Source: Caproiciproducens sp. NJN-50
GTDB lineage: Bacteria; Bacillota; Clostridia; Oscillospirales; Acutalibacteraceae
Assembly: GCF_004103755.1 (NCBI RefSeq)
Contig: NZ_CP035283.1
Span: forward strand, 1,364,001 to 1,428,000
Direction: 5' to 3'
Length of the DNA: 64,000 bases
The position numbers and the translations under genes were made by a program. Below are positions 9,080-17,479 of the stretch, piece by piece. How positions within the stretch are numbered: the stretch's first letter is position 1; every line of letters starts with the position of its first letter. The notes beneath the pieces were generated by a model, which searched no databases, was not told where the DNA came from, and saw nothing but the letters and a program-made list of their open reading frames with translations.

Positions 9080-9943
9080 TCACGCCTTTCTCATTTTCGC
9101 CACATCGGCGAGCGCGATTTTCAGGTCTTCCTTGCCGATGCCGCCGCCGTGCCATTTGTGGTTGCCTTCCATAAAGCTGACGCCTTTGCCCTTGACGGTG
9201 TTGCTGATGATAAAGGTCGGTTTTTCACGCGTGCGGCAATCGCGTTCCGGCAATTGGTCCAGCGCGGCGCATACCTGCGCCATATTGTTTCCGTCTTCGA
9301 TTTCGATCACATTCCAGCCGAACGCCCGGACTTTGTCGGCTACGGGGTCGATGTTCATGATCTCGCGGGTCTTGCCGGTCATCTGGAGCTGGTTTTTGTC
9401 CAGAATGCAGGTCAGATTGTTCAGCCTGTAATGGGCGCCGGACATGAGCGCTTCCCAGTTCGTTCCTTCGTCGAATTCACCGTCGCCGATCATGCAGATC
9501 ACGCGGTAGTTTTCCCCGCGGTAGCGCGCGCCCAGCGCGTAGCCGACGGAAACAGGCAGCCCATGGCCGAGAGAACCCGCGGAAACCTCGATCTGCGGGC
9601 ATCTTTTCCGGTTGGAATGCATGCCGAACAGGTAGGTCTCCAAGCTCTCGAAATGCTCCACCATAAAATCCTGGGTATAAGCGCCCTGATCGGAAAAAAT
9701 GGTGTACAGGGTCTCGGAGCAGTGGCCTTTGGAAAGAATAAAGCGGTCGCGCCCCTCCTTATGCGGGTCCATCACGTCGAAGTTCAGGTATTTGTAATAC
9801 AGGGCGACCGCCATCTCCACGATGGAAAGTTCGCCGCCAAGGTGTCCCATGCCGATCCGGTAGATAAAATTCAGCAGATTGGAACGAATGTCTACGCACT
9901 TGTCTTCCAGCTCCGCAATTGTCGTAAGTTTCGGTTCATTCAT
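9080..9943 (-). CDS. Transketolase, N-terminal subunit (copy 1)
   Basis: A 287-residue protein equivalent to the diphosphate-binding half of transketolase. GHLGGELSIVEMAVALYY is near the N-terminus, SAGSLGHGLPVSVGYALG follows, and the thiamine-diphosphate motif GDGEFDEGTNWE runs into the LDKN aspartate-asparagine region. It is five bases from the C-terminal subunit and follows the alcohol dehydrogenase gene. The split form is common in anaerobes. Its place among two dehydrogenases and a sugar symporter, with no kinase, suggests action within a dedicated pathway rather than the general pentose phosphate route (inference). Confidence 0.92.
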   Translation of the reverse strand: MNEPKLTTIAELEDKCVDIRSNLLNFIYRIGMGHLGGELSIVEMAVALYYKYLNFDVMDPHKEGRDRFILSKGHCSETLYTIFSDQGAYTQDFMVEHFESLETYLFGMHSNRKRCPQIEVSAGSLGHGLPVSVGYALGARYRGENYRVICMIGDGEFDEGTNWEALMSGAHYRLNNLTCILDKNQLQMTGKTREIMNIDPVADKVRAFGWNVIEIEDGNNMAQVCAALDQLPERDCRTREKPTFIISNTVKGKGVSFMEGNHKWHGGGIGKEDLKIALADVAKMRKA

Positions 9944-9985
9944 CGATTACGTCATCCTTTCCTGTTCAGCCTTCACAGGCGCTGA

Positions 9986-11044
9986 TTATTCGCCCTCGAT
10001 TTTGTTGCATCGGATCAGAATCTTGGGATATTTGCCGGAAACCTGCGCGTCGAAAGCCGCGACGGAATCGTCGATATCATATACGGTGCGGGTCAGATCG
10101 TCCAGATCGAAACGGGACAAAATCTGCGCCGCGCGCGGAAAGCAATACGGCGCGACATAGTAGCCGGAGATCGTCAGTTCATTGTAATAGCAGTATTTGT
10201 ACAGATTCAGCGGCATCTCGAAATCGTTCGGATACATGGCCCCGTAAAGCAGAGTGCCTCCGCGTGCCACCAGAGGAGGAAGATCGTGGACCGCGCCCAC
10301 AAAGCCGGAGCAGTCCACCACCGCGTCAAAGCCGCGGCCGCCCGTGATTCTTTTGGCGGCTTCCCCGATGTCTTCCCGGGTGGGGTCAATCACATGTTCG
10401 GCCCCGTATTTTTTGGCCAGTTCCCGGCGGCTTGCGATGGGCTCGAACAGCGTCAGGTCGGTCGCGCCCATCATGCGGAATGCCTGAATTCCGAGCAGGC
10501 CGATCGGTCCGCCGCCGTTAATGGCGATTCTCATGCCGATCTTCGGCTGCACCTTATCCATCATGCGAACGGCGATGGAGACGGGCTCCAGCATACAGCC
10601 GGTTCTCAGCGGAACATGGTCTGGCAGCCGATATACCTGGGACTCGTGCCAGACGATGGTTTCGCTCATCCCGGCCCGGTTGAACTCGTCGGCGTGCTCG
10701 CAGAACTGCTGCTGCCCGTTCTGACAGTAATAACAGGTTCCACAAAATTTGAGGAAATTTCCGGCGACGCGGTCGCCGATCTTCAGGCCCTTCTTCGTGG
10801 CCTTTTCGCCCACGTCCACAATGATGCCGGAAACTTCGTGCCCAATGCCGAACGGCGGCTTCCAGCCGAAAATTCCCTCCACCAAATGGGGGTCGGAGCC
10901 GCAGATAGCGCAGTAGGCGACCTTGATCCTCACGTCTTCCGGTCCCATTTCGTACTCGGGTACTTCCAGAGTGGCGACGGCGCCCTTTTTCTCCGGGTCC
11001 TTTTCCCTCAGACTGCCGGTTTTTACGACATTGATCTGTTTCAT
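9986..11044 (-). CDS. Zinc-dependent alcohol dehydrogenase (sorbitol/threonine dehydrogenase family)
   Basis: A 352-residue medium-chain dehydrogenase. The catalytic zinc residues are visible in YCAICGSD and GIGHE. A structural-zinc-like cysteine cluster is seen in FCGTCYYCQNGQQQFC. The Rossmann motif is GGGPIGLLG near residue 178. Enzymes of this family oxidise secondary alcohol groups of polyols, sugars or amino alcohols with NAD(P). It lies between the GPH symporter and the transketolase genes, so it probably oxidises the imported compound or an intermediate. The text AGMSETIVWHESQVYRLPDHVPLRTGCMLEP fits the family; the exact substrate cannot be assigned. Confidence 0.88.
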   Translation of the reverse strand: MKQINVVKTGSLREKDPEKKGAVATLEVPEYEMGPEDVRIKVAYCAICGSDPHLVEGIFGWKPPFGIGHEVSGIIVDVGEKATKKGLKIGDRVAGNFLKFCGTCYYCQNGQQQFCEHADEFNRAGMSETIVWHESQVYRLPDHVPLRTGCMLEPVSIAVRMMDKVQPKIGMRIAINGGGPIGLLGIQAFRMMGATDLTLFEPIASRRELAKKYGAEHVIDPTREDIGEAAKRITGGRGFDAVVDCSGFVGAVHDLPPLVARGGTLLYGAMYPNDFEMPLNLYKYCYYNELTISGYYVAPYCFPRAAQILSRFDLDDLTRTVYDIDDSVAAFDAQVSGKYPKILIRCNKIEGE

Positions 11045-11074
11045 GATTATGTATCCCCCTTTAGATTTGTTGGG

Positions 11075-12529
11075 TCATACGGCCGGGCAGGGATCCTTCT
11101 GCGTCTGATCCGCATTTGTCCCGGCCGCGTTGCGTTCGGCGATTTCCTTCTGCATCTGAGCGATCTTTTCCTCATTCAGGTGGTAGAACAGCCCGTAAAC
11201 CACCATTGCCATAATTACGGCCGACAGTGGCAGAAGCGCGGTAAGGCTCCGGATGGCCGAGAGGCACTGGGCCGTCTGCTGCTGATTTGCCACGTAGCCG
11301 ACGGAGGAGAGTACCATGTTGGGAACGGAACCGCCGATGACCATCGAAAATTTAATTCCAAGTCCGACCAGCGTCATCACGATGGCCGTATACCGTTTCC
11401 CGGTCTTCCAGTCGCAGTACTCCACCGGATCGGTGATGACGGACCAGAGGGCGCCCATCAGGACGCCGTAACCGTAGCCGGTGACGGCGCGCGCCGCCAT
11501 CATGCCGCCGACGGAGGCGGGGGACATCAGATACAGCAGGATGCAGCCCGCTCCGGCCACTCCCAGGCCGAACATCACGGTGCCCTTTTTATGCAGCCGT
11601 TTGATCAGGAACGGCACGCAGGGGACGCCGGCGACGGAAAACAGCATCATGATCATCGAAAACCACGCCAGCATGTCTTCACGCCCGGCGTAATATTTTA
11701 TGTAATAGGCCCCCATCGTGGATTGAATCTGACTCATGGTATAAACGCCAAGAAACAGGAGAAAGGTCACGAAGACCGGGCTCATCCGGAACAACAGATA
11801 AAACACGTCCTTGATATTCGCCTTTTTGCCGGGGTCGATCGGCTGCGGCGGGATCCGCTCCACAATCTGATGCGAGGCCCAAAGCAGGATGCAGACCATA
11901 AAGAACGCCATAATCATGGTCGTTACCATATACCCCTGCGCCAGCGTCATGTATCTGCTCAGAAAGCCCGAGACCTCGGGCAGCATGATGGCGCAGACAA
12001 CACCGCCGGTCTGTGCCAGCGTCATGCGGACGGACTGCAGACGGGTTCGCTCGCTCTGGTCGTTTGTCATCAGCGTGGCGGCCGAAATGTAAGGCTGGAT
12101 GATAAAGGTGTAAAGCATGTTCAGCAGGTTGTAGGTGACGGCGGCCCAGACCACCTTGCCGGCATAACTGAAATTGGGAGTCGAGTAGGTCAGAACGGCC
12201 GCAATTCCAAACGGAACTGCACCCCACATGATATAGACCCAGTATTTTCCTTTTCTGGGCTGGACCCTCTCGCAGATCGTGCCCATCATCGGGTCGTTGA
12301 CGGCGTCCCAGATTCGGGACAATGCAAAAAGGACCGCAACATGCGCTGGCTTCAGGCCAAAGATGTCGGTGTAAAAGTAGCTGATGTACAATGCAATGCA
12401 CTGAAACACAAGGTTCATTGCAAAGTCAACGGACGAATAACCGATTACCTCCCGTGTGCCAAGCTTGTAATAGCCAAACTGTGCCGAAGTTTTCTTCCAG
12501 TTTTTTGAATCTTTGAAATCGCGGCTCAC
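11075..12529 (-). CDS. GPH-family (glycoside-pentoside-hexuronide) cation symporter, MelB-like
   Basis: A 484-residue membrane protein with about 12 predicted helices. Near the N-terminus are YYKLGTREVIGYSSVDFAMN and RIWDAVNDPMMGTICER, the hallmark of GPH/MelB symporters, whose acidic residues bind the coupling ion. VEYCDWKTGKR in the second half is also typical of the family. I choose the GTG at 12529, preceded by AGGGAGGGG, over an ATG at 12574. It is the first gene of the minus-strand carbohydrate operon and brings in its sugar, polyol or glycoside. The AraC gene starts about 490 bases away on the other strand. Confidence 0.9.
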   Translation of the reverse strand: MSRDFKDSKNWKKTSAQFGYYKLGTREVIGYSSVDFAMNLVFQCIALYISYFYTDIFGLKPAHVAVLFALSRIWDAVNDPMMGTICERVQPRKGKYWVYIMWGAVPFGIAAVLTYSTPNFSYAGKVVWAAVTYNLLNMLYTFIIQPYISAATLMTNDQSERTRLQSVRMTLAQTGGVVCAIMLPEVSGFLSRYMTLAQGYMVTTMIMAFFMVCILLWASHQIVERIPPQPIDPGKKANIKDVFYLLFRMSPVFVTFLLFLGVYTMSQIQSTMGAYYIKYYAGREDMLAWFSMIMMLFSVAGVPCVPFLIKRLHKKGTVMFGLGVAGAGCILLYLMSPASVGGMMAARAVTGYGYGVLMGALWSVITDPVEYCDWKTGKRYTAIVMTLVGLGIKFSMVIGGSVPNMVLSSVGYVANQQQTAQCLSAIRSLTALLPLSAVIMAMVVYGLFYHLNEEKIAQMQKEIAERNAAGTNADQTQKDPCPAV

Positions 12530-13022
12530 GAAAAAATCCCCTCCCTTACCTGTACAGTCGTTTTTTCCTATCAAAGCCGGTCTGTTGCGAGTTCCAGCCT
12601 TTCATCCGGCGGAACGAGCCCAACAAAGTTATTGTACCGGGAGGTACATCCCTTTTCAATCGTCCAAACAGACACATTTTTCAATAATTGAGTCCCAAAA
12701 GAATAAAATCTGTTAATTTTGCCGAACCGAAACCGACGCTTTTGATTTATTACATAAATGCATTCCCATAAAATAAAAAAAAGTTAGGGATTCATGCAAA
12801 AAGCTCATATTTCAAGTCCTAAAACGGACATGTTTTGTGGAAACATTGTCTCATTTCATGTATTTTCTTTCCAGAAAGCCCTTTTTTTTCCTTAGCTTGG
12901 CTTTATAATGAAATCAAAAAAGAGACCGAAGGGGAATTTCCCTTACGGCTGTCGGTCCAGGGTATTGTTTTTCAGACCAAAGAATGCGGCGCTGCTGCAT
13001 TCTCGGTGGGAAGGAGAAGATC
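12530..13022. promoter_or_regulatory. Divergent promoter region of the GPH operon and the AraC gene
   Basis: About 490 bases, AT-rich in the middle, with no convincing gene. A plausible plus-strand -10 (TATAAT at 12904-12909) lies about 115 bases before the AraC start. The following leader has an inverted GACCGA/TCGGTC pair (from about 12924 to 12957) that could fold. No clear operator repeat could be assigned. Confidence 0.45.
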
Positions 13023-13973
13023 ATGTTGTATCAGCAGAAGCAATATCCCTTTTACAACCCGGTCTTAGTCCGAATTTCCATGGGAGGCGGCCTCACGGTC
13101 AATTATGTGGAGTCTCTGGACCAAAGCTGCGTGGAATTTCCGCATGTTCATGAATGCTATGAGATTTATTACTGCTTGAGCGGGGAACAGCATCTTTATA
13201 TCGACGGGGCCATGAACACCCTTTTCAGCGGGCACTTCGCCGTAATCCGTCCGGGGATTCATCACTATACCAATTATGAACCCAACATGCCGAAAAGATA
13301 TCTGGTCTTTGTGTTCGCTCCTCCCACGGCGGCCGCGTCAAAATCCAAAGGAGATCAGGCCGAAGAGAATTTTCTGAGCAGGATTCTGAAATATTTTGAA
13401 AAGAATCCGTATTATGTCACGAAAGATCGCTTCGGCTGTGACTCGATCATCTATAAAATGGAAACTGAGATCGAGGAGAGTTATCCGGGGCGTGAGCAGA
13501 TGATCTGTGCCCTGTATCAAGAATATCTGATTTCCATTTTCCGAAATCTCGATCCGGTCGAGCGGGAGAAAAACACTCCCTCCAATACAAATCTGGCTAT
13601 TCAAATCACAAAGTATATGCACGCCAATTACAATAAAAACTTGACGATTCAGGACATTGCCGACTTTTTTTACATTTCTTCCCGGCATGTGAATCGGATC
13701 TTCGAGGAATATTTCGGCCAAAGCCTGAAACGGACCTTGAACATCTACCGCCTGAATTATGCAAAAAATTATTTGATCGATACGGCGTACTCAGTGGAAA
13801 AAATCGCGTCGCTTGTGGGTTTTTCCTCCCAGAAGATGCTTTATCGCCTTTTTAAGGAAATGGAGGGGATTACCGTATCGGAGTACCGCGCCATGCATCG
13901 AACCGGAAGCTCCGCCGTGAAATGCTCCGGGGCGGAGGCGCCGGAGAGCAAAAAAAACGAAAAGATCGAATAG
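13023..13973 (+). CDS. AraC-family transcriptional regulator
   Basis: A 316-residue protein. The N-terminal cupin-like domain includes FPHVHECYEIYYCLSGEQH and HFAVIRPGIHHYTN, as in sugar-sensing AraC regulators. The C-terminal ~100 residues hold two helix-turn-helix motifs (LTIQDIADFFYISSRHVNRI and VEKIASLVGFSSQKMLYRLF). ATG 13023 follows AAGGAG; the open frame upstream to 12984 lacks a ribosome site. It is divergent from the GPH/transketolase operon and is the obvious candidate activator of that operon (inference from position). Confidence 0.92.
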   Translation: MLYQQKQYPFYNPVLVRISMGGGLTVNYVESLDQSCVEFPHVHECYEIYYCLSGEQHLYIDGAMNTLFSGHFAVIRPGIHHYTNYEPNMPKRYLVFVFAPPTAAASKSKGDQAEENFLSRILKYFEKNPYYVTKDRFGCDSIIYKMETEIEESYPGREQMICALYQEYLISIFRNLDPVEREKNTPSNTNLAIQITKYMHANYNKNLTIQDIADFFYISSRHVNRIFEEYFGQSLKRTLNIYRLNYAKNYLIDTAYSVEKIASLVGFSSQKMLYRLFKEMEGITVSEYRAMHRTGSSAVKCSGAEAPESKKNEKIE

Positions 13974-14118
13974 GAGGTTTTCTTTTTCCGGATGCGTTTG
14001 GAGCATTTTCATGCAATGGCACAGGCAGATCCGCCGCGGCCGTATCCTCCGTCGGCATGGGCGAGGCGATATTTTTGATGAGACGACAAAGATAATCCCC
14101 GGCATGGGGGAAAAACAA

Positions 14119-14150
14119 TTGACAATAAGAATCAAATATTCCATTATAAG
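14119..14150 (+). promoter_or_regulatory. Possible vegetative promoter of the sigma-54 activator gene
   Basis: TTGACA at 14119-14124 is followed by an AT-rich stretch with ATTATA/TATAAG at 14143-14150. The spacing (18 or 20 bases, depending on the -10 chosen) is longer than ideal. It lies about 50 bases before the start codon of the activator. Confidence 0.45.
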
Positions 14151-14197
14151 ATAATAGGAGGCTAAACAAGACGGAAAAAAACAGGGGAGGGCTGTGA

Positions 14198-15622
14198 ATG
14201 AAAAGAGAGCGCGTTTATTTGAATGACGAAGACGGTCCCGGAATCTTCCGCGACTTGAAAGATGCCCAAAAAAAGCTGATGGCCATTATAGAAAGCTCCT
14301 ATGACGGGATTTACATCACGGACGGAAATGCAAAAACCATCATGGTCAATCGCTCCTACGAAGTCATCACGGGGCTGAACCGGGAAGAAATGCTGGGAAA
14401 ATACATGCAGGATCTCGAACGGGAAAGGGTAATTTCCCGTTCAGCCTCTCTGATCGTTCTCAAAAAAAAGGAACCGGTCACCATTGACCAAAAATTTAAA
14501 ACCGGCAGGAACGCGATTGTCACCAGCACGCCTCTCTTTGACAAAAACAACGAGATCGCCATGATCGTGACGAACGTGCGGGACGTTTCGGAACTGTACG
14601 ACCTGAAAGAACAGCTCGCAAAAAATCATGAGCTGAACCGGCATTACCAGGCGGAGATCGAGACGATCAAAAAACAGATCGGCGGTTACGGGGACCTGGT
14701 CGTGAGGGACCAGAAAATGCTGGAGCTTCTGGGCATGGCGAGGAAAGTGGCCGGGCTGGACACAACGGTGCTTCTGCTGGGTGAAACCGGCGTGGGAAAA
14801 GAAGTCGTCGCCAATTACATCTTCCGGAACAGCCGGCGCAGCAAGGGGAATTTCATAAGGGTAAACTGCGCGGCCATTACGCCTAGCCTTGTGGAGAGCG
14901 AACTTTTCGGTTATGTGCCCGGCGCTTTTACAGGGGCCAGCCCGAACGGCAAAATCGGCCTGTTTGAAATCGCGGACAAGGGAACCATCTTTCTCGACGA
15001 GATCGGGGAACTGTCCATGAACATACAGGCGAAGCTGCTCCGGGTCCTTCAGGAACAGGAGATCCTGCGCATCGGCTCCGACCGGCCTGTCAGGATCGAC
15101 GTCCGGGTTATCGCGGCCACAAACCGGCATCTGAAAGAAATGGTCGGAAACAAAAGCTTTCGAGAAGACCTCTATTACAGGCTCAGCGCGTTTCCGATTC
15201 TGATTCCCCCTTTAAGGGAAAGGAAAGAAGACATTTCCGTCCTGGCGGAATACATGCTCGAAACGCTCAACGGCAAATACAGCATGCATAAAGTTTTCGC
15301 GCCGGATGTCCTGGAATGGCTTTTGGCATATGAGTGGCCCGGAAATGTGCGGGAGCTCAGAAACGCCGTGGAGAGGGCCTTCATCGTCAGCGGGGATCGG
15401 AGAATCCTCCCGGAGGATCTGCCGATCGATCCTTACAACAAGGCGGTGGTCAGCACGGAGAAAAGCGACACCGTGCTGAAGGAAATCATCGACGGGGTGG
15501 AAAAAAATTATATTTTTAACGCCTACGAGAAATATCATAATGTGCGCGACGCCGCGAAAAGCCTGCATATGAGCGCGGCTACCTATGAGCGCAGACGAAA
15601 AAAGTATCTGAATTCTGTGTAG
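14198..15622 (+). CDS. Sigma-54-dependent enhancer-binding regulator with PAS sensor
   Basis: A 474-residue activator. A PAS domain (residues ~25-135) is joined by a short coiled linker to an AAA+ domain (~167-395) and a C-terminal Fis-type helix-turn-helix (VRDAAKSLHMSAATYERRRK). Key motifs are Walker A GETGVGKE, the sigma-54 contact loop GAFTGA, Walker B GTIFLDEIGE and the arginine-containing segment RIDVRVIAATNRH. It would bind upstream DNA and use ATP to open sigma-54 promoters. A matching -24/-12 promoter sits at 15853-15869, ahead of the 4-hydroxybutyrate operon, which makes that operon its likely target. The signal sensed by PAS is unknown. GGGGAGGG supports ATG 14198. Confidence 0.95.
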   Translation: MKRERVYLNDEDGPGIFRDLKDAQKKLMAIIESSYDGIYITDGNAKTIMVNRSYEVITGLNREEMLGKYMQDLERERVISRSASLIVLKKKEPVTIDQKFKTGRNAIVTSTPLFDKNNEIAMIVTNVRDVSELYDLKEQLAKNHELNRHYQAEIETIKKQIGGYGDLVVRDQKMLELLGMARKVAGLDTTVLLLGETGVGKEVVANYIFRNSRRSKGNFIRVNCAAITPSLVESELFGYVPGAFTGASPNGKIGLFEIADKGTIFLDEIGELSMNIQAKLLRVLQEQEILRIGSDRPVRIDVRVIAATNRHLKEMVGNKSFREDLYYRLSAFPILIPPLRERKEDISVLAEYMLETLNGKYSMHKVFAPDVLEWLLAYEWPGNVRELRNAVERAFIVSGDRRILPEDLPIDPYNKAVVSTEKSDTVLKEIIDGVEKNYIFNAYEKYHNVRDAAKSLHMSAATYERRRKKYLNSV

Positions 15623-15716
15623 AATGCCTATTTGGCATAAAATTTCGGGCCGCGTTCCGTTTTATGATTGGACGAGCCGAATTCTGTATCGGTATTGAAT
15701 ATTTGTATCAAAACTG

Positions 15717-15762
15717 AAACATCGCGGGAATCCATTTGGAGAATGTGATTTCCGCGATGTTT
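15717..15762 (+). promoter_or_regulatory. 16-base inverted repeat: candidate activator site and/or terminator
   Basis: The arms 15717-15732 and 15747-15762 are complementary at 15 of 16 positions (core ATCGCGG), around a 14-base spacer. The centre lies about 115 bases upstream of the -24 element, the usual distance for a sigma-54 activator binding site. It is also about 100 bases after the activator stop codon and is followed by a T-rich run (TTGTTTC), so it could end that transcript. Both roles are possible. Confidence 0.6.
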
Positions 15763-15852
15763 TGTTTCATATTCAAGACGCAAGCTCCATAAAAAATTAT
15801 GCAAATCATCTAAAATCGCAGAGAAATGGCCAAATTTTTAGCTATTCCGATC

Positions 15853-15869
15853 TTGGCATCCTAGTTGCT
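15853..15869 (+). promoter_or_regulatory. Sigma-54 (-24/-12) promoter of the 4-hydroxybutyrate operon
   Basis: The sequence TTGGCATCCTAGTTGCT has the invariant GG at 15855-15856 and GC at 15867-15868 with exactly ten bases between them, and matches TTGGCA-N5-TTGCW closely. Transcription would begin near 15880. The gene before it is a GAFTGA-type activator and the genes after it form one co-directional operon. Confidence 0.88.
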
Positions 15870-16003
15870 TGTATCTTTTTGGAAGGCAAAGCAAAGCCTG
15901 TGGGCCGGGGACCGGACGGATGCGGTCATTGCGATCCGACGGCCGATTCCATGATGCGGAAAATGCGGCTCCTATTTTAAAACGTAAGGAGGCAGAAATC
16001 AAG

Positions 16004-16063
16004 ATGCTCAGGACAGCAAAAGAAATTGTAAGGGGAAGAAGGAGTGGGTGCGTATGGCGATGA
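16004..16063 (+). CDS. Possible 19-residue leader peptide before the permease
   Basis: A short open frame (MLRTAKEIVRGRRSGCVWR) begins 11 bases after AAGGAGG and ends ten bases inside the start of the permease gene. Its strong ribosome site and overlapping stop suggest translational coupling to the permease. It is basic and resembles nothing I know. It may be only a spurious frame in the leader. Confidence 0.35.
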   Translation: MLRTAKEIVRGRRSGCVWR

Positions 16064-17424
16064 AAAGAACATATGGCGCGGAGCAGCCTTACATTCCGGC
16101 GGGCATTTTCAAGATCAGGGTGCCGTTCATCCATTACCGGTGGGAGTGGCCCGAGTTTTTTCAGGCGCTGTTGATGTGCTCGACCTGCCTGGGGGCAATT
16201 CCCGTTCTGCAGCAAGTGCTCGGGGTTTCGTTCGAGATCGCGTGGTCGATGGTCATTATCAACGGATTTCTTTACTGCCTGCACGTCCTTCTGGGCGATC
16301 CGGTGGTCCCCGGGTGGATCACTCCGGCCATCCCGCTTGTGGTCGCGTTTTTGGGAAAGTATCAACTGGGAGTGGTCCGGTATCAGGAACTGATCGCCCT
16401 TCAGCTGATCGTGGGCGTCATCTTCCTGCTGATGGGGGTTACCGGCGCGGCGGGAAAGCTGATGAAAGTCGTCCCGAACTCCATCAAGGCGGGGGTCCTG
16501 CTCGGAGCCGGGACCGCGGCGATCATCGGTGAGTTCAACACCGGAGGCCGGTTCTCGAAATATCCGGTATCCATCACGGCCGGGTGTCTGATCGCGTTCT
16601 TTTGCCTGTTTTCCTCCCAGTTTATGAAAATGCGGGCGAACAACCGTTTCTGGAATACCATCGGCAAGGTCGGTATGCTTCCGGCGATCATCATTGCCGT
16701 ATTTCTCGCCCCGATGGCGGGCGAGCTGCCGTGGTTCCACATTGAGATCGGCACCTTCTTTAAGGTGGCGGATTTCGCGGGCATCTGGAACACGCTGAGC
16801 CCGTTTTCCATAGGTTTCCCCGCCGTTTCCATGTTCCTGTCGGCGCTGCCGCTGGCAATCGTGGTCTACATTATCGCGTTCGGGGACTTCATCACTTCCG
16901 AGGCGCTGATTCATGAAGCCGATGAGGTCCGCAAGGATGAAAAGATCGATTTCAACGCCAACCGCTCCAATCTGATCAGCGCGATCCGCAATATCGTGAT
17001 GGCCCTCATCTGCCCCTACACCCAGCTCTGCGGCCCGCTCTGGGCGGCCGTCACCGCGTCTGTCGCCCAGCGGTACAAGGAGGGGCCGGAGGCAATGGAG
17101 TCCATCCACAGCGGCGCCGGGACTTTCCGCTGGAGCACGTTCCTCGGAGTGTCGTGCATTCCGATCGTTTCCCTGCTTCAGCCGGTGCTCCCCGTGGCGC
17201 TGTCGCTGACCCTGCTCGTTCAGGGCTATATCTGCACCCGGCTCGCGATGGATATGTGCGAAACCGATACCGACAGGGGAATCGCGGGCTGCATGGGCGC
17301 CGTCCTGGCGATCCAGGGAGCCGCGTGGGGATTGGCCGTCGGCGTTCTGCTCTATTTCGCGCTGAAAAGCTACTCGAAAAAGAAAGACGCCGATCCAATC
17401 CCGGAGGCTGCGGAAATCAAATAA
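16054..17424 (+). CDS. Multi-pass permease, NCS2 (xanthine/uracil)-like; candidate 4-hydroxybutyrate importer
   Basis: A 456-residue membrane protein with roughly 12 hydrophobic segments. Features include a glycine-proline-rich PGWITPAIPLVV, the charged cytoplasmic loop EADEVRKDEKIDFNANRSN near the middle, and LCGPLWAAVTASVAQRYKEG. The overall pattern recalls the nucleobase/ascorbate (NCS2) superfamily, but it is not a standard purine permease. ATG 16054 follows AAGAAGGAG at good spacing; a GTG at 16048 is too close. It is the first full gene after the sigma-54 promoter and precedes the dehydratase and CoA-transferase genes, so import of 4-hydroxybutyrate or a similar short acid is a reasonable inference. 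Confidence 0.7.
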   Translation: MAMKRTYGAEQPYIPAGIFKIRVPFIHYRWEWPEFFQALLMCSTCLGAIPVLQQVLGVSFEIAWSMVIINGFLYCLHVLLGDPVVPGWITPAIPLVVAFLGKYQLGVVRYQELIALQLIVGVIFLLMGVTGAAGKLMKVVPNSIKAGVLLGAGTAAIIGEFNTGGRFSKYPVSITAGCLIAFFCLFSSQFMKMRANNRFWNTIGKVGMLPAIIIAVFLAPMAGELPWFHIEIGTFFKVADFAGIWNTLSPFSIGFPAVSMFLSALPLAIVVYIIAFGDFITSEALIHEADEVRKDEKIDFNANRSNLISAIRNIVMALICPYTQLCGPLWAAVTASVAQRYKEGPEAMESIHSGAGTFRWSTFLGVSCIPIVSLLQPVLPVALSLTLLVQGYICTRLAMDMCETDTDRGIAGCMGAVLAIQGAAWGLAVGVLLYFALKSYSKKKDADPIPEAAEIK

Positions 17425-17479
17425 ACCGTCCCGTGATCAGCAAACAAAACCGATCTTAATTTGAAAGGGAGAAAAAATC

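Noticed and set aside
7896..9431. A 511-codon open frame on plus opposite the transketolase genes
   Set aside because: It is a shadow of the real minus-strand genes; no ribosome site and no domain text.
10286..12508. A 740-codon open frame on plus through the GPH symporter and alcohol dehydrogenase region
   Set aside because: It is antisense to two well-supported genes, has His/Asp/Gly-rich text without motifs, and arises from GC-biased third positions.
12908..13153. Small plus-strand frames at the AraC start
   Set aside because: They lie in the leader and overlap the AraC gene in other frames without ribosome sites.
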